Source: Verrucomicrobiales bacterium (lineage in GTDB: Bacteria; Verrucomicrobiota; Verrucomicrobiia; Limisphaerales; JAQGOV01). From it: a DNA stretch of 38,099 nt. The number at the start of each line of letters is the position of its first letter. The stretch's first letter is position 1. The stretch spans positions 1 through 38,099 of the forward strand of contig JAQGOV010000186.1 of the NCBI GenBank assembly GCA_028293425.1, in the 5' to 3' direction. Position numbers and translations under genes: made by a program. Below the pieces are notes generated by a model. The model was not told the DNA's origin and searched no databases. It saw only the letters and a program-made list of their open reading frames with translations. Positions 20,901 through 29,200 of this stretch are shown here, in pieces.

Positions 20901-23900
20901 CCGTTGGACTTACTCCAAGGATTCGGCGGGCACCAACGGCCAGGATCGCGCCTGGCTGGATGATGTGGAATTTATTCCGACATTTGGCCCATCTCAGCCG
21001 GCATTCACATTGCAGCCATTGAGCCAGCAAGTAGATGCCGGGTCCACGGCCACCTTTGCTGCCGCCGCTTCGGGTGCCGGTCCCATGAGTTATCAATGGC
21101 ATTTCAATGGGGCCATTCTCAACGATAGCGACAGTGTCAGCGGTTCCAAGGAACCTGTTCTTACGGTGCTTGGCGCCAATCCCACACGGCAAGGTTTCTA
21201 TGCCTTGGTCGTCCAGAATGATTATGGCTGGGCGTTCAGTTCCAACGTGGCTTTGACTCTTACGCCAAATTTCCCGCTCTCGGAGGCGCTCGATACCACT
21301 GGCCGCGTTTGGGTTGCCGGCGGTGCTTCGGCTTGGATTGGTCAAAGTTCCGTTACTTATGACTGGCTGGATGCCGCGCAAAGCGGTCCTCTCCTGAATA
21401 ATCAAACTAACTACATTGAGACGACTGTTCTCGGGCCGGCATCTGTAACTTTTTGGTGGAAGGTATCCTCGGAAACCAATCATGATCGGATCCGGTTCCT
21501 CGTTAATGGCATCGAGCAGGCCAATATTTCAGGCGAGGTGGATTGGCGCTGGCGCAGCTTCGACTTGACCAATTTCACTCAAGTTCTTCGCTGGGCCTAC
21601 ACGAAGGATGCCACTGGCTCTGCGGGCATGGACCGCGGATGGCTCGATCAAGTAATTATCGGACCTGCCGCCCCAGTGATTGCACGGCAACCCGTGAACA
21701 CTACTGCCGATTTGGGTGCCTTGGCCTATTTCAGTGTCGGGGACACCGGCAGCAAACCAATTAATTACCAATGGTATTACAACTCCCTGGCGGTCCCCGA
21801 AAGCTTGACTTATAGCGGCACTACTCTCGGAACCCTGAGGATTACCAATGCCGATCCTTCGCAGGCTGGGTCTTATGCCGTGATGGTCATGAATGCCGGT
21901 GGCCGCGTCCTTAGTACCAACGCTTCTCTCGGTGTTTATCCGAATGCCCCCATGTCCGCGGCTTTGGATACTGATTCCAACACTTGGAGTTCAGGTTGGA
22001 TCACAGCCGGGGAGGCCCCCTGGGTCACTACCACTAGTGTTACACACGACGGCATTGATGCCATGCAGAGCGGGTCCCTGCTGGATGGCCAGAGAGATTG
22101 GATCGAAACCACGGTTATCGGCCCTGGTAAGCTGAGCTTCTGGTGGAAGGTTTCTTCTCAAACGAATGCTCCGGGACCTACCGCTTCCGGCGATAAATAC
22201 CGATTTTTTATCGGCAACCTCGAGCAGGCCAGTATTTCCGGTGAAATCGATTGGCAATTCAAAGTGTTTGATGTTTCTAATGGTGTCCAGATTCTTCAGT
22301 GGCGCTACCAGAAGGACGGCTCCCTTGCTGCCGGTGCGGACCGCGCCTGGCTGGATCAGGTTCAATTTGCTCCGGTCCTAGGACCGGTCATTACGAACCA
22401 GCCTGTCGGCATAAGCATGGACCCTGGAGCTACAGTCAACTTTACGGTGGGTGCTGCGGGCTCGCCTCCGTTCTCTTACCAGTGGCGGCGTAATGGTACC
22501 AATCTCTTGAACGCCGGAAATGTCACCGGCGCCAACACCCCGGCGCTCAAATTATCCAGCATTCAAGCCGATCAAGGCGGTCTTTATTCTGTGATTGTGA
22601 GCAACGCCGCTGGACTAGTTGCCAGCTCGAACGCGTTCCTTGCGGTGACTCCTACGCTCCCATTGCGCGATGTTTTGGATAGCCCTGATCTATCATGGAT
22701 CACGAGTGGTTCGCCTTTCTGGCTGGGGCAAGCTGTCGTCTCTCATGATGGCATTAGCTCCGCGCGCAGCGGTGCCATTGCGGATGGAACCTCCACCGCA
22801 ATCCAAACCACTGTCAATGGACCTGGCACTGTGACTTTCTGGTGGAAGGTATCCTCGGAAACGAATAAGGACGTCCTAATCTTCTACATTGGCAGTACGG
22901 AGAAGGCCCGCATCTCGGGAGAACTGGATTGGCAGCAAGTGTCCTTCCCGGTCCCTTCCGGAAGCCAGACCCTGCAATGGAAATACACCAAGAACGGCAG
23001 TCTTGCCGTTGGGCAGGATCATGGCTGGGTGGACCAGGTGCAATTTCTCCCAGCGGCTCCAATATTGAGTTCTCAGCCCGGCGATAGAACCGCGGATGCT
23101 GGAACGACCGTTACCCTCAGTGCTTCTGTTGTTGGCACCCCGCCGTTAACTTATCAATGGTTTTACAACGATGCTCCCTTGGCAAATGCAGGAAACGTCA
23201 GCGGCGCCACCACGCCTTCGCTGATAATTACCTCGGCTCAAACCAACCAATCCGGCAATTACAAACTGCAAGTGATCAATTCAGTGGGCAGCGTCACAAC
23301 CTCCAATGCTTTGCTCACCGTCGTGCCTTTTTTCTCCCTTGTCGACGCCTTGGATAATCCCGCGCTCGTTTGGGCCACCGTTGGTACACCTGCCTGGGTC
23401 GGCCAGCCAACTGTTACTCATGATGGCGAGGACGCCGCGCGCAGTGGTGCCATCGCCGATGGCGGCACCTGTACCATGCAAACAACTGTGAGCGGCCCGG
23501 GAACCATCACTTTTTGGTGGAAGGTATCTTCCGAGACCAATAATGATGTGTTGCGGTTTTTGGTGGGGGGCACCGAGCTCGCCCGTATCTCCGGTGAAGT
23601 GGATTGGAATCAGCGCTCCTTCTCCATCTCAAGCAGTGGAACAAGCACCCTTGCTTGGACTTACAAAAAAAATGGCAGCCTGTCAGCGGGGCAGGACAAG
23701 GGCTGGGTTGACCAGGTGCAGTTCCTTCCCACGCCTCCAACGTTCAGCTCTCAACCCACCAACAGGACTGTGGAAGCCGGAACAAGTGTGACCATCACTG
23801 CTTCTGTGCTCGGCACACCGCCCTTGAATTTCCAGTGGTTTTACAATGGCGCTCCGATGACAAATGGCGGAAACGTCAGCGGCGCCGCGACAACTGCCCT

Positions 23901-24708
23901 CACCATTTCCTCGGCACAAATCAACCAATCAGGCAGTTACAGCCTCCAGGTATCCAATTCAATAGGCAGCATCACCAGTTCAACCGCATTGTTAACAATC
24001 ACGCCAGTTGTTCCTTTGGCGGATGCCCTCGATGCTCCCAATCTTATTTGGACAGTCACCGGCACGCCCCCGTTTGTCGGCCAGACCGCGGTCACCCACG
24101 ATGGTGTGGATGCCGCGAGGAGCGGCGCCATTCCAGACGGCGGCACAACGGCATTTCAAACCAGCCTCAGAGGGCCTGGTGTGTTGACCTTTTGGTGGAA
24201 AGTCTCTTCGGAATTGGGCAGCGATAAGCTGAGGTTTTATATCAATGGTTCTCAGCAGGAAAATATCTCCGGCGAAATCGATTGGACCAACCGAAGTTAC
24301 ATCCTGCCAACCGGAAGCAATTTTGTGCAATGGCAATACACCAAAAACAGCAGCGGGTCCGCCGGGCAGGATCGTGGCTGGGTCGATCAGGTGCAGTTCT
24401 CCACTAATGCCGCCGCTCCCATCGATGGAAATCCCGATGTCTCGGGCCCATCGACTTCCACCATTGCCGCCAATATTACTTATATAGGCAACCTGGTGTC
24501 GATCTCTTGGGACGCTAACCCCCAAAAGGTTTATCAGCTCTTTTACAAGGACAACATTGCCGATCCCGATTGGCAAATAGTGGATGGCGAGGTGCGTATT
24601 CGGTGGAAACTCCTGGATGAGCAGACCATCGATCCAAACTCCGTCATCGCCACAATGGATGACGTCCTCGGCAGTCAGTCCCGCTATTACCGGATTGTTG
24701 AATATTAG
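11977..24708 (+). CDS. Giant 4243-residue secreted protein: PL6 lyase followed by MBG, protease-like, PKD, BACON, cohesin-like and jelly-roll/Ig modules
   Basis: A GAGGA ribosome site lies 11 bp before the ATG, and a signal peptide ends near residue 34 (SNA). Residues about 35-500 form a PL6 (chondroitinase B/alginate lyase) beta-helix: NGGETIRVGSS, candidate catalytic Lys253 (SNKSGDN) and Arg274 (LRHGNG), 21 residues apart as in chondroitinase B (Lys250/Arg271), then VEGNFFFGH and GGVRII. Next come five MBG-like Ig repeats (about 500-885), a degenerate metallopeptidase-like domain (about 888-1258), a PKD-like domain with DLDGDGNFD (to 1353), five BACON-like repeats with paired cysteines (to 1780), a cohesin-like domain (1782-1922), nine jelly-roll modules interspersed with 11 Ig-like domains (1923-4142), and a short C-terminal domain. 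No LPXTG, PEP-CTERM or type IX signal is seen. It probably binds and trims a uronate polymer outside the cell and builds matrix; the scaffold role is inferred. Confidence 0.9.
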   Translation: MTNALTRQMVRVNRLAVWLMALLLLLCFSRFSNAAQYVVANVSDISTRMTAALPGDTLIMADGLWLDADILLRGNGAPGQPITLRAQTPGNVFLSGNSRLRMAGNYLVVDGLTFTNGYRSSGDVIAFRYSTSLLTEPANNSILTNCAVIDYNTPAVTNDTKWVSLFGVSNRVVSCYFKGKSNLGSTIVVWVEDQPNYHRIERNYFGFRPLLGVNGGETIRVGSSEVSTNSSHTIVALNYFDRCNGDVEVVSNKSGDNEYRHNTFVDCEGALSLRHGNGCFVEGNFFFGHNKPRTGGVRIIAEDHKVYNNYFSELAGSGSYSPLGIMQGLVNSPLNGYFQVKRAQVLFNTFVHCSNSIVIGLTGTLTGGTDVTTLPPVDCLIANNLVLSEGSKIIDKRIDPVNMLWQSNILFGGSLAGFTNGNFQVDPQLSLGSDGLWRPDGTSPARAAAGGTYSFVTADFEGQPRIGAKDIGCDQASVAPALYAPLSSVDVGPTWLPTHQTLLAWNTPGDMRYGTPLSSAQLNATANIAGTFTYNPPAGTILPLGENQILSVIFTPLDAASYSSATQAVVIRVIPGIPSITWTNPADITFGQALGLAQLNASVNVPGNFSYFPAIGTVLEPGNSQNLSVTFTPSDTVNYLATTQTVSINVRKVLPVVTWPTPAQISAGTPLGSTQLNAAADRQGTVIYVPPAGTILDPGFGQSLSVIFTPDDSAHYFTITQKTTINVLSPVKLDPVLSWGNPADITYGTPLSSAQLNAASGVAGTFAYSPPAGTVLNAGTGQVLTAAFTPSETFNYNSAAKSVTVNVRKANPTIAWAQPDAIVSGTPLGPVQLNATADVAGTFTYAPAAGTVLGAGNGQMLSVVFTPAAFANYNSVTQALTIDVGTRTNLGLVRVAYLIPTNRVAQSNSLANLKSALLLYRDWFRDQMQRNGFGPKTFNLETEADGITPKINMIRLAQTDSELLSDVDGSKIIQAATNVGVTIGARGQVWWLIPETHYEVSDGTVIGSAESSFSFGGSSEDPGWAMQGSDSLPFLRTDWLTGYWMTNDLAYNGLVVPELGPFPLQTGVSFPWFQGTTLSSISSYAHGMGLCSILEGLDLGHDFRNDENFNGSVMGFGFSGFRGSMFPKLFPFNAARLPYGMALALSVSPYFNPGRAVTDEVKPGVTIATSGPRTPQNGLMRIAFTASDAGSLHSALLYWKQGKNWNLVDEMVLSGTSGSFSFATAYYDAGLTNEFQIRVYDRQGNRGTASTIILPASGLNNAPLASITVTPVNAGMGEDVVLDASGTFDAEHSTSLLEVEWDLDGDGNFDTAPSNSLLFTNRYYKLGANMVRARVSDPAGASAISAPIPVNITLCAATLSPVGRSHGFGLTTGTVTVGTSPRCTWNVIKTNDWITILGGPDFVGTNKIQYVLQANSSLLPRDATMMIADQIYSIHQDGIICTYSLSPTARFHGFGAATSTVKVSAKDVCAWTIQNTNSWVTITSPPDGRGTGTVTIQYSVSTNKVAKSRSGNLLIGDQVYTVTQWGTNCAFVLSAANVAHSGNGETGAVTLSTSGNCLWDTVNTNSWIHIISGDTGFGSSNITYAVDANSGGLRSGTVLLGGEPFTVIQAACSYAIQPTTRSHSNLSETGSIVLTAGGACPWTASTPNSWITVLSSPTNLGNGTIIYKVSANPTYADRTGVISAGGQAFAVLQQGIPCTYTISTNLVRHSEALEIGEIDVYAGAQCPWTVSNTNDWIEILFRTNGVGNGSATYSVDANLGLSRTGFVRVAGFLCRIEQDRGLRVFRATDMSLAGAQTNWVKLIYEAQGTGNSMASSLCYDPALLTYIGARLGSNLLGSTLTINTSQTSQGQVGLNLNLPSGWAFTESTQAVVEVGFRAAMISGMATTTVAFCDSPVSRRILNVVGQPVPVNYSNATVTIVGDCSLAESLDAPQFIWTTNGTWFCQTNVTHDGMEAAQSAQIGDGLTTSFQTGINGPGTLSFWWKVSSETNNDTLRLFVAGTEQIRISGEVDWQKVTFSLPAGSNTVQWRYAKNGSVSVGQDRAWVDQVQFTPAVVNITTQPVGATLDQGNTVSLSVAATGSPPLSYQWLVNGNLISDGGNVSGTATASLRITNAQPSQSGVYSVLVGNPIGIVASSNALVTVGSIVPLAEALDKPDWIWTASGTPSWAGQSALSHDGQSSARSGAIADSGTTSIRVDNVVGPGTLTFWWKVSSETNNDRLRLYVNASEILRISGEVDWQFQTYNLGAGTNSLEWRYTKNSSLSAGQDHGWVDQVQFLPIAPAITTHPLTQAIDQGAGITLTVRASGSSPLNYRWQFNGVNLGDDAFVTGSGTATLKITNAQPAHAGSYSVLVWNASGTVSSSNATITVSPVLPLAEALDATNLNWTVTGTPPFVGQTSVTHDGVDAARSGAIPDGQTTSFQTAVYGPGVLSFWWKVSSEPSNDKLRFYINGSQQENITGEVDWTWRTYALSSGSNFIQWQYVKNSSISAGQDRGWVDQIIYISNSVPTAPIIALQPVSQSVVSPGTTTFRVGAVGSAPLGYQWLFNGTNMLNGVGVSGATTTNLTLTSIQATQAGAYSVIVSNAAGTALSANAILTVITSPVITNQPASQNVLAGATVTFKVGAVGSGTLGYQWLMNGTNLVNGGKISGTTTATLSISSAQAAQAGVYSVLVTNGAGQVSSSGASLVVSTAPSITQQPLTQTVVAGTNVSFMVTAAGSAPLIYQWRLNGTNLLDASASTSLLTLSNIQPAQAGVYSVLVSNMVGNVTSSNAFLTVITPPVITTQPLAQTIQETATASFNVSVSGSTPLTYQWRRNNTNLVDGGPVSGSSSPALTLLGAVPAQSGSYSVLVSNLAGIAISSNVVLKVIPALTLFDVLDGPGLAWATSAAAPWKAQTNVTHDGFDAAQSGNISANQNTWTETTVNGPGILRFWWKVSSETNHDFLTFAQDSQPMASLSGEVNWRLQVFEIQSGPHTFRWTYSKDSAGTNGQDRAWLDDVEFIPTFGPSQPAFTLQPLSQQVDAGSTATFAAAASGAGPMSYQWHFNGAILNDSDSVSGSKEPVLTVLGANPTRQGFYALVVQNDYGWAFSSNVALTLTPNFPLSEALDTTGRVWVAGGASAWIGQSSVTYDWLDAAQSGPLLNNQTNYIETTVLGPASVTFWWKVSSETNHDRIRFLVNGIEQANISGEVDWRWRSFDLTNFTQVLRWAYTKDATGSAGMDRGWLDQVIIGPAAPVIARQPVNTTADLGALAYFSVGDTGSKPINYQWYYNSLAVPESLTYSGTTLGTLRITNADPSQAGSYAVMVMNAGGRVLSTNASLGVYPNAPMSAALDTDSNTWSSGWITAGEAPWVTTTSVTHDGIDAMQSGSLLDGQRDWIETTVIGPGKLSFWWKVSSQTNAPGPTASGDKYRFFIGNLEQASISGEIDWQFKVFDVSNGVQILQWRYQKDGSLAAGADRAWLDQVQFAPVLGPVITNQPVGISMDPGATVNFTVGAAGSPPFSYQWRRNGTNLLNAGNVTGANTPALKLSSIQADQGGLYSVIVSNAAGLVASSNAFLAVTPTLPLRDVLDSPDLSWITSGSPFWLGQAVVSHDGISSARSGAIADGTSTAIQTTVNGPGTVTFWWKVSSETNKDVLIFYIGSTEKARISGELDWQQVSFPVPSGSQTLQWKYTKNGSLAVGQDHGWVDQVQFLPAAPILSSQPGDRTADAGTTVTLSASVVGTPPLTYQWFYNDAPLANAGNVSGATTPSLIITSAQTNQSGNYKLQVINSVGSVTTSNALLTVVPFFSLVDALDNPALVWATVGTPAWVGQPTVTHDGEDAARSGAIADGGTCTMQTTVSGPGTITFWWKVSSETNNDVLRFLVGGTELARISGEVDWNQRSFSISSSGTSTLAWTYKKNGSLSAGQDKGWVDQVQFLPTPPTFSSQPTNRTVEAGTSVTITASVLGTPPLNFQWFYNGAPMTNGGNVSGAATTALTISSAQINQSGSYSLQVSNSIGSITSSTALLTITPVVPLADALDAPNLIWTVTGTPPFVGQTAVTHDGVDAARSGAIPDGGTTAFQTSLRGPGVLTFWWKVSSELGSDKLRFYINGSQQENISGEIDWTNRSYILPTGSNFVQWQYTKNSSGSAGQDRGWVDQVQFSTNAAAPIDGNPDVSGPSTSTIAANITYIGNLVSISWDANPQKVYQLFYKDNIADPDWQIVDGEVRIRWKLLDEQTIDPNSVIATMDDVLGSQSRYYRIVEY
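13468..14631 (+). repeat. Five tandem MBG-like repeats within the giant protein
   Basis: Five in-frame units of about 75-80 residues share the pattern W..P..I..G.PL...QLNA.A...GTF.Y.PPAGT.L..G..Q.LSV.FTP.D..NY. They are typical extracellular all-beta spacers of large secreted proteins. The units differ at DNA level, so the duplication is old. Confidence 0.8.
16036..17317 (+). repeat. Five BACON-like repeats with two cysteines each
   Basis: Five in-frame units of about 85 residues share C.Y.LSP..R.H....ETG.V....G..C.WT...TN.WI.I and end in V.QAG-like strands (for example VLQQG, VTQWG). BACON domains are linked to carbohydrate or mucin binding. Each unit holds a cysteine near its start and one in the C.W position, which suggests a disulphide per repeat in the exported protein. 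Confidence 0.75.
17743..24402 (+). repeat. Nine jelly-roll modules alternating with eleven Ig-like domains
   Basis: Each jelly-roll unit (about 130 residues) carries ALD....W, THDG.DAA.SG, GPG.L.FWWKVSSET, ISGEVDW and GQDRGWVDQVQF. The FWWKVSS motif starts near 17916, 18594, 19269, 20763, 21450, 22137, 22836, 23511 and 24189. Ig-like domains follow the pattern QP..Q....G....F.V...GS.PL.YQW..NG.NL and YSV.VSN.AG...SSNA.L.V. One Ig lies between most units, but four sit in a row between units 3 and 4 (about 19500-20575). Units 3 and 9 are much closer to each other (both with WTVTGTPPFVGQT and NGSQQENI) than to their neighbours, a sign of segmental duplication. Confidence 0.88.
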
Positions 24709-24840
24709 GTGCCGCACTCCGTTTAATTGAGAGCTTAGGCTTGGAAAAACCGCCTTATCACTCCAGAGTAAATTTACTTCGTCAAAATCTTGAGAAATCT
24801 GGTCTATGGGGAATGTGTTTTGCTTGGCATTCAACAGGAT

Positions 24841-26292
24841 ATGCAGGAAATTATTGGCAAAAGAGCATCAAAACCTTCTCTCATGGCTGGCAATTCTACG
24901 ATTTTTGGGTTTATCAGGATCGGGGCGTCGCTTTTTGCGCTGATCCTCTCGTGCGTTTCTCCGCTGTTTTCGGCTGAAATGCTCTCTCGGACCAATATGG
25001 CTGGGACCCCTCCGCCTTGGCTCACCCAACCTTTGTCCCTTCCGGACGCTTTGACGACTGCCCTGCAAAGGAATAGTGCTATCCTCAAAGGCCAAAGTGA
25101 TTTGAAGGCCGCGCATGGAATTGCCGTCCAAAACCGCGCCATCGCTCTGCCCAAGGTTCGTGCCCTTGGTAGTTACGCCCACAACGAGGCCGTGGAGGTA
25201 TCCCCATTCTCCATCATCAACCCTCCAAGGGACGAATGGTCGGGCAACGTGCGCATCGAGCAAAGCATCTACGAAGGCGGCAGGATTCTTTCGGGAATTC
25301 GTACCGCCCGCCTTATCCGAGAGCAGGCATTGCTCCGCTACCAAACTACCCTGGCTGACACGTTATACGATGTTCGTAACGCGTATTATACTGTGCTTCA
25401 AGCCGAGCAGGAAATCTTCGTCCGTGAAGCTTCTGTCAAGCTGCTCAATCAGGAACTGACAAACACCATCCAGCGGTTCCAGGCTGGTGCGGTCCCTCGA
25501 TTTGATGTGCTGCGCGGCGAAGTCGAGGTAGCCAATGCCCGGCCTCGCCTGATCCGCGCCAGGAATGGGTATCGCATCTCAAAAACCGGCTTGGCCATCC
25601 TGCTCGGTTATAATGTGCCCGCCGGGGTAGGGGAGGACATTCCCCTCACGCTCACCGACAAATTGGAATCCATTCCCTACGACGTAAATCTGTCCGCGGC
25701 TCTGGCTCAGGCCATGCAGCGAAGACCGGAGTTGGGCGTCCTTAAACTCGAGGAAAGTCTCCGCCATGAATCGGTCACCGTGGCCAAATCAGGTTACAAA
25801 CCTTCCTTCCTGATCTTTGCGGGTTATGGTGGCCGCAACACCGCGTTTCAAGACGACTTTTTCAAGGATGTTTCCGGGCCTATGGCTGGGGTGGAAATGC
25901 GTTGGAACATCTTCGATGGTTTTGCTACTCGCGGTCGGGTCATCGAAGCGGAAGCTAACCGTGAGAAGGCCCATTACGATCTCGAGGACGTCAGCCGACG
26001 CATCGAGCAGCAGGTCCGGACGTCCTATTCCACCTTTGTCGAAGCTCGCGAAGTGATCGAATCGCAGAAGAAAGTCCAGGAACAGGCCGAGGAAGCCTTG
26101 CGCCTGGCTGGGGCTCGTTATGAAGCAGGCACAGGCACTCAACTGGATGTTCTAAACGCCCAAACAGCCCTCACTGAAGCCCGCACCACTCAGATCGAAG
26201 CACTTCGCAATTACCAGGTCTCGCTGGCTCAGCTCGGACGCGCCATTGGTTCAGACACGCCTCAAAACAGCTCGCCCCCCGCGGGCAAGTAA
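24841..26292 (+). CDS. TolC-family outer-membrane channel protein
   Basis: About 484 residues with the two-fold outer-membrane efflux protein repeat: LSLPDALTTALQRNSAILKG in the first half and LSAALAQAMQRRPELGVLKL in the second, each followed by long coiled-coil helices (for example YDVRNAYYTVLQAEQEIFVR and RIEQQVRTSYSTFVEAREVI). Such proteins form a trimeric outer-membrane barrel with a periplasmic tunnel. The start is uncertain: ATG 24841 is used, TTG 24820 has a GGGGA ribosome site 7 bp upstream, and ATG 24883 would give the neatest signal peptide (cleavage after SPLFSA). It lies between two secreted lyase genes and is the natural partner of the HlyD-type protein at 5987-7219, taking the place of the AlgE porin of classical alginate systems (inference). 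The preceding 24709-24840 holds nothing else. Confidence 0.88.
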   Translation: MQEIIGKRASKPSLMAGNSTIFGFIRIGASLFALILSCVSPLFSAEMLSRTNMAGTPPPWLTQPLSLPDALTTALQRNSAILKGQSDLKAAHGIAVQNRAIALPKVRALGSYAHNEAVEVSPFSIINPPRDEWSGNVRIEQSIYEGGRILSGIRTARLIREQALLRYQTTLADTLYDVRNAYYTVLQAEQEIFVREASVKLLNQELTNTIQRFQAGAVPRFDVLRGEVEVANARPRLIRARNGYRISKTGLAILLGYNVPAGVGEDIPLTLTDKLESIPYDVNLSAALAQAMQRRPELGVLKLEESLRHESVTVAKSGYKPSFLIFAGYGGRNTAFQDDFFKDVSGPMAGVEMRWNIFDGFATRGRVIEAEANREKAHYDLEDVSRRIEQQVRTSYSTFVEAREVIESQKKVQEQAEEALRLAGARYEAGTGTQLDVLNAQTALTEARTTQIEALRNYQVSLAQLGRAIGSDTPQNSSPPAGK

Positions 26293-26294
26293 CT

Positions 26295-29200
26295 ATGTTG
26301 ATTCAAAAACCCATCCTTAGCCGTCTTGCTGCACTCCTGCTTGCGGGGCTCTGGTTTGTGGGTTTAGCCGCTTCCCATGCGGATGAGTTCGACGCGCTCC
26401 GCTTGAAGCGCCGCGATATGCTGAACTTCGGCACGAATGCCTCCTCGGCCGACCCCAATTATTCAAATTGGATTTCTTCGATTGCTGTTACCGCTCAGCG
26501 TCATTGGACCTCTTTGAACACTTCGGCCAGCCGCGCCTACCTCTGGAGTGACCGTAATCATCTCGCCACCGATTCGAGCGACATTTCCGCCAGCTTCGGA
26601 CGGCTCCAAATCATGGCCTTGGCTTGGTCCACTCGAAACTCTTCGTTGGAAACCAACGCGTCTCTGCTCACCGCCATCACCAACGGCCTCGATTGGCTTT
26701 ACGCCAATTCCTACAACGAAACAAAAATCGAGTACGACAACTTCTTCGATTGGGAAATTGCGGCCCCTCTCGCTTTAAATGACACAGCCGTGCTGCTCTA
26801 CAGCAGGCTTTCGCCAGTCCAGATTGCAAATTACATGAATGCGGTGGACCACTTTTCGCCCACTCCCAATCTGACTGCCGCCAACAAAGTCTGGAAAGCT
26901 TCCGTAGTCGCCCTCCGTGGAGCGATTGTGAAAGATGCGGCAAAGATCGCGCTGGCCGGTCAGGCCCTCAGCGATGTCTTCCAGTATTCCACCGCTGGCG
27001 ACGGTTTTTATCCGGATGGTTCCTTTATTTTCCACAACGAGTTTGCTTACAATGGGGGCTACGGATCCCAGCTCCTTCAAACCATCGCGCCTCTCATGCA
27101 ATGGCTCAAAGGTTCAAGCTGGGAGATAACCGACCCGAACCAGGCAAATGTCTACTGCTGGGTCTACGATAGCTTCCAACCTTTCATCTACCAGGGCGGC
27201 TTGATGCAAATGGTTTCCGGCCGCTACTACACACGCAGTGGCGATGACCACACGGATGGCCATGATTTGATTGCCGCCATCCTTCAGGTGGCTCAATTTG
27301 CTCCCACCAACGATGCTCGCGCCTTCAAAGCAATGGCTAAGGCCTGGATTCAAGGGGACACTTACCGCAACTTCATTTCTACTCAATTTCCGCCTTTCAA
27401 CATTTGGGCTCAAACCGTTTTGAATGATCCCTCAATTTCTCCAACGCCCGGCTTGGTACGTCACTATCAGTTCCCTCAGATGGATCGGGTTTTGCACTGC
27501 CGGCCGGGCTGGGCTTTCGGTGTTTCCATGTCTTCCAGCCGGGTTGCTAATTACGAGTCTATCCGCGGTGAAAACCTTCGCGGTTGGTACACCGGCGATG
27601 GCATGACGTGGCTATACACTCCGGAAGAAAATTATTACGCCGATGGCTTCTGGCCAACGGTCAATCCATACCGCCTCCCCGGCACCACCATCGATACCCA
27701 GACCCGAACCAATGCCTCGGGTCAGAGCTACACCGGCCCTAATAATTGGACTGGTGGTGCATCCCTGCAGAATCTTTACGGGCTTTGCGGCATGCAACTC
27801 AATGCCTGGGGAAGTTCCCTCTCCGCTCGCAAATCATGGTTCATGTTTGATAATGAAATTGTCTGTTTGGGAGCAGGCATTAGCACCGTTGCCGCGGATA
27901 ACCACTCCGTCGAGACAATCATTGGAAATCGCCGCCTCACCTCCAATGGCAATAATCCTTTCACGGTGAACGGAATTCTCCAGTCCCCCGGTTTTCCCTG
28001 GTCTCAAACCCTAACTAATACCCAATGGGCTCACTTGGCGGGAAACGTTTCGGGTTCTGATCTCGGCTTTTACTTTCCGCAGCCTGTCACCATCAATGGC
28101 CTGCGCGAGGCGCGTTCTGGAGCAATGGCGGAGCTAAACACGACCTACGGGAGCACCAACCGAATCAGTCGCAATTACCTGACACTCTGGTACGACCACG
28201 GACTGAATCCATCCAATGCCAGTTATTCATACGTCCTCCTGCCCAACAGCTCTGCCTCGCAGGTTTCCACGTATGCCAGCAACCCCGATATTCAGGTCTT
28301 GGGAAACAACACTACCGCTCAGGGCGTTAAAGAAAACGTCTTGGGCATCACGGCGGTCAATTTTTGGAAGGATGGCACGAATCGCCTCGGTGGCATTACG
28401 GTCGATAAAAAGGCCTCGGTGATTATGCGCAACGATGGGTCCCTGCTGGATGTCGGGATATCTGATCCTACCCAAACGAACACTGGTATTATCAATTTGG
28501 AACTCAGCTCGTCTGCTGCCGCGTTTTTGACCGGCGACGCTGCTTTTTTAGTTCAGCAACTCACACCCACCATTAAGGTGGCTGTGAACATGAACGGCTC
28601 CGCCGGCCAAACCCTCCACGCTCGTTTCGCCATCGGGACTCTTCAAACCGTCACGCTCTTTCCAACTGCGGACGCCTACGTTCAAAATGGCGACCAAACC
28701 AATGTGAATTTTGGCAGTTCCAGTTCCCTCGCCGCCAAGGCTGCCACGAGCTCTTTAGGTCGTGAAACTTTCATGCGTTTCGATCTTTCCTCCGCTCCCG
28801 GGCAAATCCTTTCCGCCAGCCTCCGGCTCTATCCGTTTACCGTGCAGGATCCAATCAACCACGGTTTAGCCCCTTTGGCCGACAATTCATGGACGGAAAA
28901 TGGCCTCACCTGGAACAATAAACCGGCTTCGGGGCCGGAATATACTCAGTGGCTGGTGGCCGCTTCGAACACCCCCGTCCTGATTCCCATCACATCCCTG
29001 GCGCAGCAGGCAGCTTCCGCGAATGGCCAGCTCTCCCTGCGCATTTACAGCACCGGCTTGCCCACTCCCACCAACGGCGGCTACACCGCTTATACTTCAA
29101 AGGAGGGCTCGGCCGCCAATCGTCCTCAACTGATCCTCACGATGCCCCGCATCCCTCCTGTCGTCACTCTGAGTAATCTCACCGGCCTCTCCTCCTTCGA

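Noticed and set aside
20584-21483. Long minus-strand frame (299 codons), with a similar one at 23992-24834
   Set aside because: Both are antisense to the repeated jelly-roll/Ig modules; related shadow frames recur under several modules, as expected from the repeats.
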